NCBI GenBank assembly: GCA_036403235.1
Contig: DASWRI010000058.1
Span: 1-11,135, forward strand
DNA length: 11,135 nt
Direction: 5' to 3'
Origin: JBGTFE01 sp036403235
GTDB lineage: Bacteria > Acidobacteriota > Blastocatellia > Pyrinomonadales > Pyrinomonadaceae
A program made the position numbers and the translations under genes. Below the pieces are notes generated by a model. That model was not told the origin of the DNA. It searched no databases and was given only the letters and a program-made list of their open reading frames with translations. This document shows, in pieces, positions 1-6,953 of the stretch (position 1 is the first letter of the stretch; the number at the start of each line of letters is the position of its first letter).

Positions 1-141
1 GATGGAGACGGAAAAGCCGACATTGCCGTGTTTCGTCCATCGACAGGTATCTGGTATCTGATGAAAAGCACACAGGGTTTTACCGCATTGCAGTTCGGCA
101 TTTCAACTGATATTCCGACTGAGAATGCTTTTGTTCCTTAA
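1..141 (+). CDS. FG-GAP/VCBS repeat protein, C-terminal end (partial)
   Basis: The frame is open from the first base and encodes 46 residues before TAA. The segment begins DGDGKADIAVFRPSTGIWYL. The DGDGKAD part is the calcium-binding loop of an FG-GAP/VCBS beta-propeller repeat, and the AVFRP...GIWYL continuation is the usual repeat unit of long secreted or surface proteins in Acidobacteriota and related phyla. The final FGISTDIPTENAFVP resembles the ordinary C-terminus of such proteins. Only the last repeat is visible, so the length, signal peptide and other domains are unknown. The likely role is an extracellular adhesive or structural protein. A clear hairpin terminator follows about 55 bp downstream, so it is probably not co-transcribed with the next gene. 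The family call is confident; the exact function is not known. Confidence 0.8.
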   Translation, partial: DGDGKADIAVFRPSTGIWYLMKSTQGFTALQFGISTDIPTENAFVP

Positions 142-196
142 CCATTGGGTTGAAGGTCTGAGTCCTTCTCGAATCACCATTAAATTCAACAAATTA

Positions 197-222
197 GGGC
201 AACTATCAAAGTTGCCCTTTTT
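197..222 (+). terminator. Rho-independent terminator of the FG-GAP gene
   Basis: An 8-bp perfect stem (gggcaact at 197-204, agttgccc at 210-217) has a 5-nt loop and is followed by five T residues. It lies 55 bp after the stop codon at 141, which fits termination of that gene. Confidence 0.85.
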
Positions 223-785
223 GCTTTTGTGTGTCTATAGCCATTTTTGAAACAAATTTACGCCAACCTTTACAAGCTCAAATGAAATGTTTACCGCTTT
301 CAAATCTCCTCACAATTTATCTTAAATAAATAAAAATTTTTATTGTAAAAATCCGTTAAAAATTTTCTGCAATTACAGAAGAATCAAAAAAATAACTGCG
401 TTTTATCGACAAAAAATACGGTATTAAAAAATACTTTGCTTATTTTTATGCAAAAAAAATAAATAAAAGCTGTCTTTAGAAACAACGTGTTTGCAAAGGT
501 TCTGATGCCACCGGAGAGTGGAAACAGGTTAAGTATTTATGAATAAGCTAAATAGATTATTCAACGTCAGCTATTAATTACTGCTATTTAACTTCCATTT
601 TTTGTCGTTAATTTTCCCAAACTGCACGCTGAATCAGGAAAGCTCCTGAAGGAACAAAATTTAGTTGTGAAAAAACCAGCCTATAAAGGAAATATGCCGA
701 AAATCCTATCAGACAAAAGAGTAAGCTCCCCGATTTGCCGAAAAGGGGTTGAAAGAGTAGGCGCCAGCCAAAATAGGAGGTTCCA
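223..785. other. Long AT-rich intergenic/leader region
   Basis: About 560 bp separate the first terminator from the 718-codon gene. The stretch from roughly 240 to 480 is strongly AT-rich, with many A and T runs and no convincing gene on either strand. Three small structures stand out. The first is an odd-length palindrome AATAC-G-GTATT (415-425). The second is a hairpin CCAC/GTGG (508-521) with CGGAGA in the loop. The third is a 6-bp hairpin TCAGGA/TCCTGA (634-649). No full match to a riboswitch class was recognised; cobalamin and cyclic-di-GMP class I cores were considered and do not fit. No -35/-10 pair good enough to call was found. The second half could be a structured 5' leader of the next gene, but this is inference. 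Confidence 0.5.
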
Positions 786-793
786 ATGGAACT
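775..793 (+). promoter_or_regulatory. Perfect Shine-Dalgarno overlapped by a start-codon hairpin
   Basis: AGGAGG lies at 775-780 with 5 nt to the ATG at 786, which fixes the start of the 718-codon gene. The sequence gttcc (780-784) can pair with ggaac (788-792). This places the first two bases of the start codon in a 3-nt loop and its G in the stem. The stem is only 5 bp, so it may modulate translation weakly or not at all. Confidence 0.6.
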
Positions 794-2942
794 TGAACAA
801 AGATATGCAAATTTGAGCACGAATGACCTGACTGAAATGACCAAAAACAGGCAGTTGTTCAGACTGAACACGCTGACGACGGCGATTAGCTTTCCAAACA
901 ACATAACCTACTGGGAACAGCTCACGTGCGCGGGCTACAACCCGCAGTACCGGCGGCTCGAAGCGGTGGTTAACGTCAATCAAACTACCGGTTACAACGG
1001 TAATTTATGTTCGCACGGCTCGGCCGAATACGTCAGATTCTTTATCGATTTTCACGACGGCGCGGGTTTTCAGGATATGGGCTACACGAGTTTTAAAGTG
1101 GCCGATATTTCAAACGCTCCGCCCGGGCCGCAGCATCCTTTAAGCTATCTGGCGTATCTGTTTATCGATGACGCCCGGTATAAAAAATTTCAGGATTGCG
1201 ACCATGCGGTTATCCCGCGTCTGCGCGCGGTTTTGTCGTGGAATTCGGTTCCTTCGACCAATCCGAATCACATGCCGTTTTACGGCAACCGGCTTGACGT
1301 CGATATTCAACTGGCGAGAAAAACGAGATTTCCGATTTTTGAATTAGCCGATGTTCTGAATCTTCCGGATTTGACAAAATATCTCGACCCGAAGCTTGAA
1401 CTTGACCTGAAACAGCCCAAAATCGAGGCGGCCGAAACGATTCTGAAATCGAACAAAGCGGCCGGTGTGCCCGACCACCGAACGCTTTATTCGACTCTCG
1501 GGTCAAAGCTCAATTCAAACTTAAATTTCAGCAGCGCTTCTTCAAATTTTTCGATTAAAAATATCGATAAGCTCGGAATCGATTTAAGTCAATTTTTAGA
1601 ATTTTTTAACGGCGAAGGCAAAGAGGCCGACGTGTCTTTTGAAGAACTGACCTGCGTCGGCTTAAATACTGCGACCGACAGCCTCGGAGCGGTGATTCAT
1701 ATAAAAAGAAATGCCGGCTTTAACGGGAATATGTGTTCGAGAGGCTCGATGGAGCACGTCGCTTTCTGGGCGGACTGGAACAACAACGGGGTGTTCGACC
1801 AGTATCTCGGAACGGTCAGTCTCAACGTTCACGATATTCAAAACATTCCGCGCGAGGGTTTGTATTACAACGTCCTGCTGCCGTTCGACGCCGCCAGACA
1901 TCTGAAAACGTGCGATTCGCCGAACGTCATTCGCGTCAGGGCGGTGCTTTCATGGGAATCTCTGCCTTCGACGACCAACCCGAATCAACTGAACACATGG
2001 GGAAATTTCAGAGACGCGCTCGTGCAGCTGAGACCGGCGCTTAAACCCGGTTCGGGAATTCACTCCGCGCTTTATCTGGTCGGAAGCGTCGACCGCAATA
2101 TGATTCACCCGACCGAGCATCTCTATAATTATCAGGCCGTCGCGCCTTCGACGAATAATAATCGACCGTGGGGCGGTCTTATTACGTTTAACGGAATTAT
2201 CGACCGCAACGGTTTCGGCGGGACGATTAAATACAGATTTTTGTATAAAAAATTCGGCGCTTCAGATTTGACCTATCAACCCGTCTCGACTGCCGAAAAT
2301 TTCGTTTTGGACGATTTGAACACTCCCGCGCCGCCGTTTAACGACCCGCAGTCAGACCCGAACGGCTGGTTTGTCTACAAGCAAAATCCGGCAATCGGAC
2401 TTTACAACATTTACAATTATCTGGCCGGTTGGAACGCGAGCGGAATGACCGACGGAACATACACGATTCGCTTCGTTCATACCGACGAATTGAACAATGA
2501 AGTCATCGCCGACCAGTTCTCGATTATCGTCTGCAACAAGGGAATGACGATAAGCCCGACGGCCAATACTTCGGTCGATTTGGCCTATGACATCGACCTT
2601 GTGATTGACGGCGGAGATTGTAAGTTTTATAAACCGGAAGCTCCCATTATTACCGGGCACGTCAGGGCGACTCACCCGTATTTTGCGTCATGGTCGCTCG
2701 ATTTGCAGCCGACCGCGCACACAAACGGAGCGGTTCCCGTTCCGGCTTCGCGAAGCTACTCGGCTTTAGGCGACACCGGCGATACGGGCATCGACCCGAG
2801 CGGCAAGTGGACTCTCGACACGACTCCGATGCACGTCTGCGGCTATACGGTCAGCCTCGGCGCGCATACGAGAGTAATTCTAAACAGCTGGGCTGGTTTC
2901 CCGCACTATGTCCCGAAAGCGGTCGGATTTACCAAACTTTAA
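786..2942 (+). CDS. Uncharacterised 718-aa protein with two three-cysteine repeat domains
   Basis: The function is not recognised. The protein has an internal duplication: residues about 42-178 and 282-416 align over their whole length. Both carry ELTC/QLTC, then GYNGNLCSHGS or GFNGNMCSRGS, a VxFxxDxxxxGxF segment, KxCD/QDCD, and LRAVLSWNSVPST or VRAVLSWESLPST. Three cysteines sit at matching places (C48/C290, C75/C317, C138/C376). The VAFWADWNNNGVFD segment recalls calcium-binding beta-sandwich modules such as GEVED, but this is only a resemblance. A third region (about 420-580) and a C-terminal beta-rich region (about 610-718, with C612 and C685) look Ig-like. No hydrophobic signal peptide is present at the N-terminus (MELEQRYANLSTNDL), which is odd for a cysteine-rich extracellular-looking protein. 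The start is set by an ideal AGGAGG. The gene is monocistronic, with a long leader before it and a strong terminator after it. A cell-surface or secreted binding role is speculative. Confidence 0.85.
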   Translation: MELEQRYANLSTNDLTEMTKNRQLFRLNTLTTAISFPNNITYWEQLTCAGYNPQYRRLEAVVNVNQTTGYNGNLCSHGSAEYVRFFIDFHDGAGFQDMGYTSFKVADISNAPPGPQHPLSYLAYLFIDDARYKKFQDCDHAVIPRLRAVLSWNSVPSTNPNHMPFYGNRLDVDIQLARKTRFPIFELADVLNLPDLTKYLDPKLELDLKQPKIEAAETILKSNKAAGVPDHRTLYSTLGSKLNSNLNFSSASSNFSIKNIDKLGIDLSQFLEFFNGEGKEADVSFEELTCVGLNTATDSLGAVIHIKRNAGFNGNMCSRGSMEHVAFWADWNNNGVFDQYLGTVSLNVHDIQNIPREGLYYNVLLPFDAARHLKTCDSPNVIRVRAVLSWESLPSTTNPNQLNTWGNFRDALVQLRPALKPGSGIHSALYLVGSVDRNMIHPTEHLYNYQAVAPSTNNNRPWGGLITFNGIIDRNGFGGTIKYRFLYKKFGASDLTYQPVSTAENFVLDDLNTPAPPFNDPQSDPNGWFVYKQNPAIGLYNIYNYLAGWNASGMTDGTYTIRFVHTDELNNEVIADQFSIIVCNKGMTISPTANTSVDLAYDIDLVIDGGDCKFYKPEAPIITGHVRATHPYFASWSLDLQPTAHTNGAVPVPASRSYSALGDTGDTGIDPSGKWTLDTTPMHVCGYTVSLGAHTRVILNSWAGFPHYVPKAVGFTKL

Positions 2943-2965
2943 TAAATTTAGTAAATTCGACTAAA

Positions 2966-3005
2966 ACAAATGCCCGTTTCTCCCGCAGACGGGCATTTGT
3001 TTTTT
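2966..3005 (+). terminator. Strong Rho-independent terminator
   Basis: A 12-bp perfect stem (acaaatgcccgt at 2966-2977, acgggcatttgt at 2989-3000) has an 11-nt loop and ends in a T run to 3005. It lies 24 bp after the stop at 2942 and separates the orphan gene from the type III secretion operon. Confidence 0.93.
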
Positions 3006-3090
3006 GATTAAACATCATTTCTACGACATAAATCCGGCTTTAAAATTTTTATGTTGGAGAACTGTTGATAGGCGAGCTATTCTCAAATGT

Positions 3091-3118
3091 ATCAACGTTG
3101 ATTGTTTTAGCGTAAAAT
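3091..3118 (+). promoter_or_regulatory. Candidate operator palindrome and -10 box upstream of sctJ
   Basis: A perfect 12-bp palindrome, ATCAACGTTGAT (3091-3102), lies where the -35 contacts would be for a -10-like TAAAAT at 3113-3118. No good -35 lies at the right distance: TTGATA at 3065-3070 is too far away, and TTGATT at 3098-3103 is too close. An activator-dependent promoter would fit this arrangement. The inferred start of transcription falls at about 3124-3126. Confidence 0.35.
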
Positions 3119-3145
3119 AGTTTTGTGAATTGGTTTTTTATAAAA

Positions 3146-3994
3146 ATGCTAAAAGCAAAATTGCGGAATTATCGCCGACGCGTTTTATTGTCCGGCGTCC
3201 TCGTCCTGGTTGTTTTTTCCGCCGGGTGCGGAGAAAAGCCGGTAGCGACGACCGACAACGAATTTGAAGCCAACCAGATGTTCGTCATTCTCAATTCCAA
3301 CGGTTTTCGCGTCGGGAAAACCGCGCCCGCAGGCGATTTGAAAACGTGGAGCATAACGATTGACGAAGGCTTTTTCGGCGAAGGCGAAGCGGCGGCAGCG
3401 ATTCAACTGCTCCACGATTACGGCTTGCCGCGACCGCCCGAACCCGAGCCGAAGGACAACGGCTCGTCGCTCGGCATCGTCTCCGACCGCGAGGAAAAAG
3501 AAAAACAGAAACGCGAGCTGCAAAGACAAATCGAGCGCCAGCTCTACACTCTCTCGGGCGTAATTCGCGCGAGCGTGATTATCGCTCTGCCGCAGGACGA
3601 CGTTTTAAGCCTTGAAAAGACGCCGCCGACCGCTTCGGTTTCGTTGGTCGTCAAGGAATCCGAGCCGAAATTTTCGATTCAAGACGTGCAGAATCTCGTC
3701 TCGGGCGGCGTGCCGAACTTAAAAACGGAAAACGTCAAAGTCGCCATTACGCAGCAGCCTCAGAGCGAAGTTCCGATTGAAAAGCTCGCCGCCCAGCGTC
3801 GCAGCAACGTGATTTTCGTGCTCGGCACAGGAGTTATAATTTTGCTCGGCGCAACGCTCGCCGGCGTCTGGATGATTGCCAAGCGTCGAAAGCGGGAAGC
3901 CTTTGAAAACGAATTATCCGCTGAATCCGGGCCGCAATTTGAAGCGCCCGAGCCGGAAACGCGTCCGGCGCTCGAAGGCGAAAGCGACGAATAA
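3146..3994 (+). CDS. sctJ: Type III secretion inner-membrane ring lipoprotein SctJ (YscJ/PrgK family)
   Basis: SctJ forms the inner-membrane ring of the injectisome basal body, around the export gate. The N-terminus (MLKAKLRNYRRRVLLSG, then a hydrophobic run to VVFSAGC) is a lipoprotein signal peptide with lipidation Cys28. The first ring-building domain follows at about 35-105; NEFEANQMFVILNSNGF and IQLLHDYGLPRP are typical of the family. A charged linker (about 112-125) leads to the second ring domain (about 126-203; QIERQLYTLSGVIRASVIIALP and TASVSLVV). One transmembrane helix lies at about 221-245, followed by a basic stop-transfer and an acidic tail. At 282 residues it is a normal SctJ and about half the length of FliF, so it marks a non-flagellar system. 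A GTG at 3125 in the same frame would add 7 residues; ATG at 3146 gives a more typical signal peptide. Neither start has a good Shine-Dalgarno. It heads the operon with the two genes downstream. Confidence 0.93.
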   Translation: MLKAKLRNYRRRVLLSGVLVLVVFSAGCGEKPVATTDNEFEANQMFVILNSNGFRVGKTAPAGDLKTWSITIDEGFFGEGEAAAAIQLLHDYGLPRPPEPEPKDNGSSLGIVSDREEKEKQKRELQRQIERQLYTLSGVIRASVIIALPQDDVLSLEKTPPTASVSLVVKESEPKFSIQDVQNLVSGGVPNLKTENVKVAITQQPQSEVPIEKLAAQRRSNVIFVLGTGVIILLGATLAGVWMIAKRRKREAFENELSAESGPQFEAPEPETRPALEGESDE

Positions 3995-4010
3995 ATTCTA
4001 AAAGGAAAGT

Positions 4011-4958
4011 TTGGATTTGAACAAAGACAGGCCGCAAAAAAACGAGATTTTTCTCCTGCTCGCGCTTAACCGGACGGAGCGTGCAAATTTGACTGCGCCG
4101 CGAGCCGAGGACGAATTCGCAGGTGAAAATTTGAATGAAGAAGATTTTCCCGCTTTGTTCGAACAATTGAGCGAAACTCAACTGATGCAATTTCGCCGCG
4201 AGCTTTCAAATTATCAAAATAAAAACAAAGCCGAAAGGGAAGTCTGGCGCGAAAAAATCGGCTCTGCAATCGGCGCGGACGAAAAGTTTATCGACGAAAG
4301 CGTACATCGCTCGCACATCGAAAACGCGCTTAAAAAAGAAATTCCGCCGATTCGCAAAATCATTTCCGACGCGCTTTCAAATTTTGAAACTTCCGCCGCC
4401 GAAAATCGGCACAAGCGCTTTCTGGAAAAAGAAATTCGGCGCGCTTTTGCCGCCCAATTCGTGTCGCTCCGCGAAATCGAAAACGCGACCGCTTTTGACC
4501 GTCTCAGCGGAACGCTGCTGGCGCGGCTTATTCGTCTCGCCGGCGTGGGCGAAGTCGCGAACGCCTGTCTGCGCATCGAAGCGGTCGAAGCGGTCGCCGC
4601 ATTTATCAGAAATTTTCCGGCGGAAGACGCGAGAATGATTGCCGCGCAGCTCGGCAAAGCGCCGGAAGTGTCCGTCGAAAGAATTGCTTTTGCCGAAAAT
4701 CTCGTGCACACGGCTTTTGAAATCGAGCCCAATCCGTCGGCGATGCTCGACTGGCTCGGCATCTGGCTGACCGGCGTTTTGCTTTGCCGGAGCACGCCGG
4801 CACGCATTCGCTACACCGAGCAAAAGCTGCCGTTTGAGTTTGCGTTGAAACTTCCCGAAATGATTGAGGAAAAATGCCGCCTGACGCCCGCCGAGATGCA
4901 GCGCGAAATCGGCGGCGAAATCGAGCGGCTGGCCGTGACGATTGCCGGAAACGCCTGA
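4011..4958 (+). CDS. sctK: SctK-position type III secretion protein, divergent
   Basis: This is a 315-residue soluble protein, mostly helical and charged, with no signal peptide and no membrane helix. It starts at a TTG 16 nt after the sctJ stop, with AAGGAAAG just upstream; there is no closer in-frame ATG. In injectisome operons the gene between sctJ and sctL is usually sctK (YscK/OrgA type; CT560 in the chlamydial order). SctK is a cytosolic adaptor linking SctQ and SctL pods to the basal body. The sequence does not show a SctK signature that I can recognise, so the call rests on position and size. A segment at about 165-218 (LIRLAGVGEVANACLRIE, then AAFIRNFPAEDARMIAAQLG) is reminiscent of FliG-type helical repeats, which would also suit a sorting-platform adaptor, but this is weak. 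The call is moderate for a sorting-platform role and lower for the exact family. Confidence 0.6.
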   Translation: MDLNKDRPQKNEIFLLLALNRTERANLTAPRAEDEFAGENLNEEDFPALFEQLSETQLMQFRRELSNYQNKNKAEREVWREKIGSAIGADEKFIDESVHRSHIENALKKEIPPIRKIISDALSNFETSAAENRHKRFLEKEIRRAFAAQFVSLREIENATAFDRLSGTLLARLIRLAGVGEVANACLRIEAVEAVAAFIRNFPAEDARMIAAQLGKAPEVSVERIAFAENLVHTAFEIEPNPSAMLDWLGIWLTGVLLCRSTPARIRYTEQKLPFEFALKLPEMIEEKCRLTPAEMQREIGGEIERLAVTIAGNA

Positions 4959-4995
4959 GACGAAATAAAATTTATTTTGGAGAAATTTTTGTATT

Positions 4996-5652
4996 ATGAG
5001 CGATAATTTTCTGCCGATTCCCGATGGCGCACAGCGCATCGTAAAAGCCAAAAACTTAAAAACGAACTCTCTGATTTCCGGCAAACTATTAAAAAATCAA
5101 GTTTTAAAGGCCGAACAGGAGGCGCACGAAATTCTGCACGAAGCGAGAACGACGGCCGCCGAGATTATCAACTCAGCCGAGCAGACGGCCGAAAATATTC
5201 GTCATGAATCTTACGAAAAAGGGCGCGCGGAATCGGAAACTGAATTAATCGAAAATATTCTGGCGATTAAAGCGGAGCGGGCGCGAAATTTTTCGAACGT
5301 CGAACAGGAAATTTTGCGCCTTGCGGTGAAAATAGCCGAAAAAATAATCGGCGAAGAAATAAAACTCGATGAAACGGCGCGGGGCGAAATCGTTCTCAAC
5401 GCGCTCAAACACGCGCGCCAGCAGGAAATGCTGACCGTCCGCGTAAACGCCGGCGATTTGCCGTTGCTCGAAAATATGCGTGAAAAAATAGATTCGTTCG
5501 GGCGCGCCAAATATATCGATTTTGTCGCCGACCAGGCCGTTAAATCCGGCGGCTGCATTATCGAAAGCGCTTCGGGAACAATCGACGCGCGGCTCGAAAC
5601 CCAACTGCGAATCCTCGAAAAAGCTCTGCTCGCGCAAGCAAAAGAAAGTTAA
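4996..5652 (+). CDS. sctL: Type III secretion ATPase stator protein SctL (FliH/YscL family)
   Basis: SctL dimers bind the export ATPase SctN and tie it to the C-ring protein SctQ on the cytosolic side. Residues about 30-80 form an Ala/Glu-rich coiled coil (KNQVLKAEQEAHEILHEA). The conserved core follows at about 105-121 (ILRLAVKIAEKIIGEEI). The C-terminal hallmark is at about 185-211 (SGGCIIESASGTIDARLETQ), the classic FliH/SctL ending. The length of 218 residues is normal. The gene starts 37 bp after sctK with GGAGAAA (4979-4985) about 10 nt ahead of the ATG, and completes a sctJ-K-L operon. It ends facing sctR, 64 bp away on the other strand. The family is confident. The SctL rather than FliH assignment comes from the operon partner SctJ. 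Confidence 0.93.
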   Translation: MSDNFLPIPDGAQRIVKAKNLKTNSLISGKLLKNQVLKAEQEAHEILHEARTTAAEIINSAEQTAENIRHESYEKGRAESETELIENILAIKAERARNFSNVEQEILRLAVKIAEKIIGEEIKLDETARGEIVLNALKHARQQEMLTVRVNAGDLPLLENMREKIDSFGRAKYIDFVADQAVKSGGCIIESASGTIDARLETQLRILEKALLAQAKES

Positions 5653-5716
5653 TAAATCAATGGAAAATTAAAAAATAAATTTCCTGTATTTTCTATTTTC
5701 GTTTTCCGTTTCTTTG

Positions 5717-6529
5717 TCAGGCATAGCCTAAAACAAGCGCCTTTATCAACAAAACCCAGCCGTCAATCAGCACGAAAAGCAGTAATTTAAACGGCAGGGA
5801 AATAATTGTCGGCGAGAGCATAAACATTCCCATCGCCTGCAGGATGTTCGAGACGACCAAATCGATTATCAAAAACGGGATAAACAGCAGAAATCCGATG
5901 GCGAAGGCCTCGGCCAGCTGGCTTGTGACGAATGCCGGAATGACGATGCGAAATTCGTTCGGCTGAATGTCGTCCGGATTGTTGCCGTTGCGCTGCGCGA
6001 GCAGGCGCGACCAGTCGAAAAACAATTTCCGGTCGCTTTCGTGCGCGTAACGCAGCAGAAATTCGCGCAGCGGCTCGCGCCCACGCTTTGACGCTTCAAA
6101 AATTTCGCGCACAGACATCTCCGAAAAAATCGCTTCCGTGTTGCCGACATCGCCGGCCTGCGCATACATTTTTTCGACGACCGGCGCCATCACGAAAATC
6201 GTCAAAATCAGCGAAAGTCCCGTGATAACCTGATTCGGCGGCACTTGCTGCGTGCCGAGCGCGTTTCGCAAAATCGAGAGCACGACCGAAATTTTGACAA
6301 ACGACGTCAGCATTATCAGCGCAAACGGCGCGAGCGCGAGAATGCCCATCACGATTATCAAAACGACCGGATTGGCCGTTCCGTCGCCCGCTTTGACCGG
6401 AATCGCGGGTGCGGGCGTCGTCGCCGTATTCTGCGCGAAAACGGCAAAAGCCGAAATCAGGCCGATAAAAATCGCCGGCAGAGCTCGCCCGTAAAAATTT
6501 TTCGCTTTCAGAATTTTTGCCAGCCGCAT
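5717..6529 (-). CDS. sctR: Type III secretion export-gate protein SctR (FliP family)
   Basis: SctR forms the pentamer at the core of the export gate together with SctS and SctT. The 270 residues contain an N-terminal hydrophobic segment (about 15-32, ending VFAQ) like the signal peptide often found in FliP. Transmembrane segments follow at about 54-73 and 103-120, with a periplasmic part between (about 121-195) and two C-terminal membrane segments (about 205-228 and 245-268). VVSNILQAMGMFMLSPTIIS and LPFKLLLFVLIDGW are family signatures; the SNIL...GMFMLSP version is closer to YscR than to flagellar FliP (LPPVMISLP). It starts 4 bp after the fliO stop without a clear Shine-Dalgarno, so translation is probably coupled. 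Unusually, sctS and sctT do not follow; the gene ends against sctL on the opposite strand. Confidence 0.94.
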   Translation of the reverse strand: MRLAKILKAKNFYGRALPAIFIGLISAFAVFAQNTATTPAPAIPVKAGDGTANPVVLIIVMGILALAPFALIMLTSFVKISVVLSILRNALGTQQVPPNQVITGLSLILTIFVMAPVVEKMYAQAGDVGNTEAIFSEMSVREIFEASKRGREPLREFLLRYAHESDRKLFFDWSRLLAQRNGNNPDDIQPNEFRIVIPAFVTSQLAEAFAIGFLLFIPFLIIDLVVSNILQAMGMFMLSPTIISLPFKLLLFVLIDGWVLLIKALVLGYA

Positions 6530-6533
6530 AAGC

Positions 6534-6953
6534 TTATTTTCGTTTGCGCCAAACTTTGTCGATGGCCTGCGTAAATAAATCTTTTTTCGCCTCGCCGGAC
6601 GGTTTATTCATTTCGGCGACGGCTTTTTCGACCGCTTCGCCGTCGAGCTCGCTGACGAGCTGAACGCCGCTTTCCGACAAAGCCAGAAGCATATATTTTC
6701 CGGCAACTTCGACGACAATCAGACGCTTTCGCGCGTCGAGCGATGCGCCGTCGACGATGTTGACGATGCTTTTATTAAACGAAACGACATTTAGGCGCGG
6801 CAGGATATAGCGGAAAATTAAAATCGCGAGCCCGCACACAATTCCGAGCGCAATCGCCGTCTGGACGAGTAGCCAGATGACGTCGAGCCAGCCGACCGTC
6901 GGGACGGGCGGCGCGTTTTGCCAGAGCAGAAAATGATATAAAAAATAATTCAC
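6534..6953 (-). CDS. fliO: FliO-family export-gate assembly protein in an injectisome operon
   Basis: This is a 139-residue single-pass membrane protein. After a short N-terminus it has one transmembrane helix (about 23-48, then RYILPRL), followed by a small cytosolic beta domain at about 62-104. The core IVDGASLDARKRLIVVEV and GKYMLLALSESGVQLVSEL matches the FliO pattern. The tail is Lys-rich. In flagella FliO promotes assembly of the FliP ring; placement directly upstream of the FliP homologue sctR fits the same job. It begins with a GTG overlapping the sctQ stop by 4 nt (GTGA, 6950-6953), which implies translational coupling. FliO is generally regarded as flagellar, so its presence beside SctJ, SctQ and SctR is the odd feature. 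The family call rests on a short, low-complexity domain plus context. Confidence 0.82.
   Translation of the reverse strand: MNYFLYHFLLWQNAPPVPTVGWLDVIWLLVQTAIALGIVCGLAILIFRYILPRLNVVSFNKSIVNIVDGASLDARKRLIVVEVAGKYMLLALSESGVQLVSELDGEAVEKAVAEMNKPSGEAKKDLFTQAIDKVWRKRK

Noticed and set aside
477..535. Possible cobalamin or cyclic-di-GMP riboswitch, suggested by GCAAAGG and GATGCCACCGG
   Set aside because: The remaining conserved core elements (B12 box, GGTGAAA-type segments, GNRA tetraloop and receptor) are absent.
608..983. Two - strand open frames of about 100 codons near the orphan gene start
   Set aside because: They overlap the AGGAGG-led gene, have no ribosome site or recognisable domain, and their composition follows the AT-rich leader.
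4377..5084. 235-codon open frame on the - strand opposite sctK/sctL
   Set aside because: It lies antisense to two well-supported genes and its sequence shows no domain. The length follows from the codon bias of the real genes.
3146..5652. Flagellar MS-ring/stator operon (fliF-fliG-fliH) instead of sctJ-K-L
   Set aside because: The first gene encodes a 282-residue lipoprotein with one C-terminal membrane helix, not the roughly 550-residue FliF with two. SctR also has injectisome-type motifs.
5653..5716. Bidirectional terminator between sctL and sctR
   Set aside because: The gap is AT-rich, with ggaaa/tttcc and ggaaaa/ttttcc partial pairings, but no stem is long or stable enough to call.
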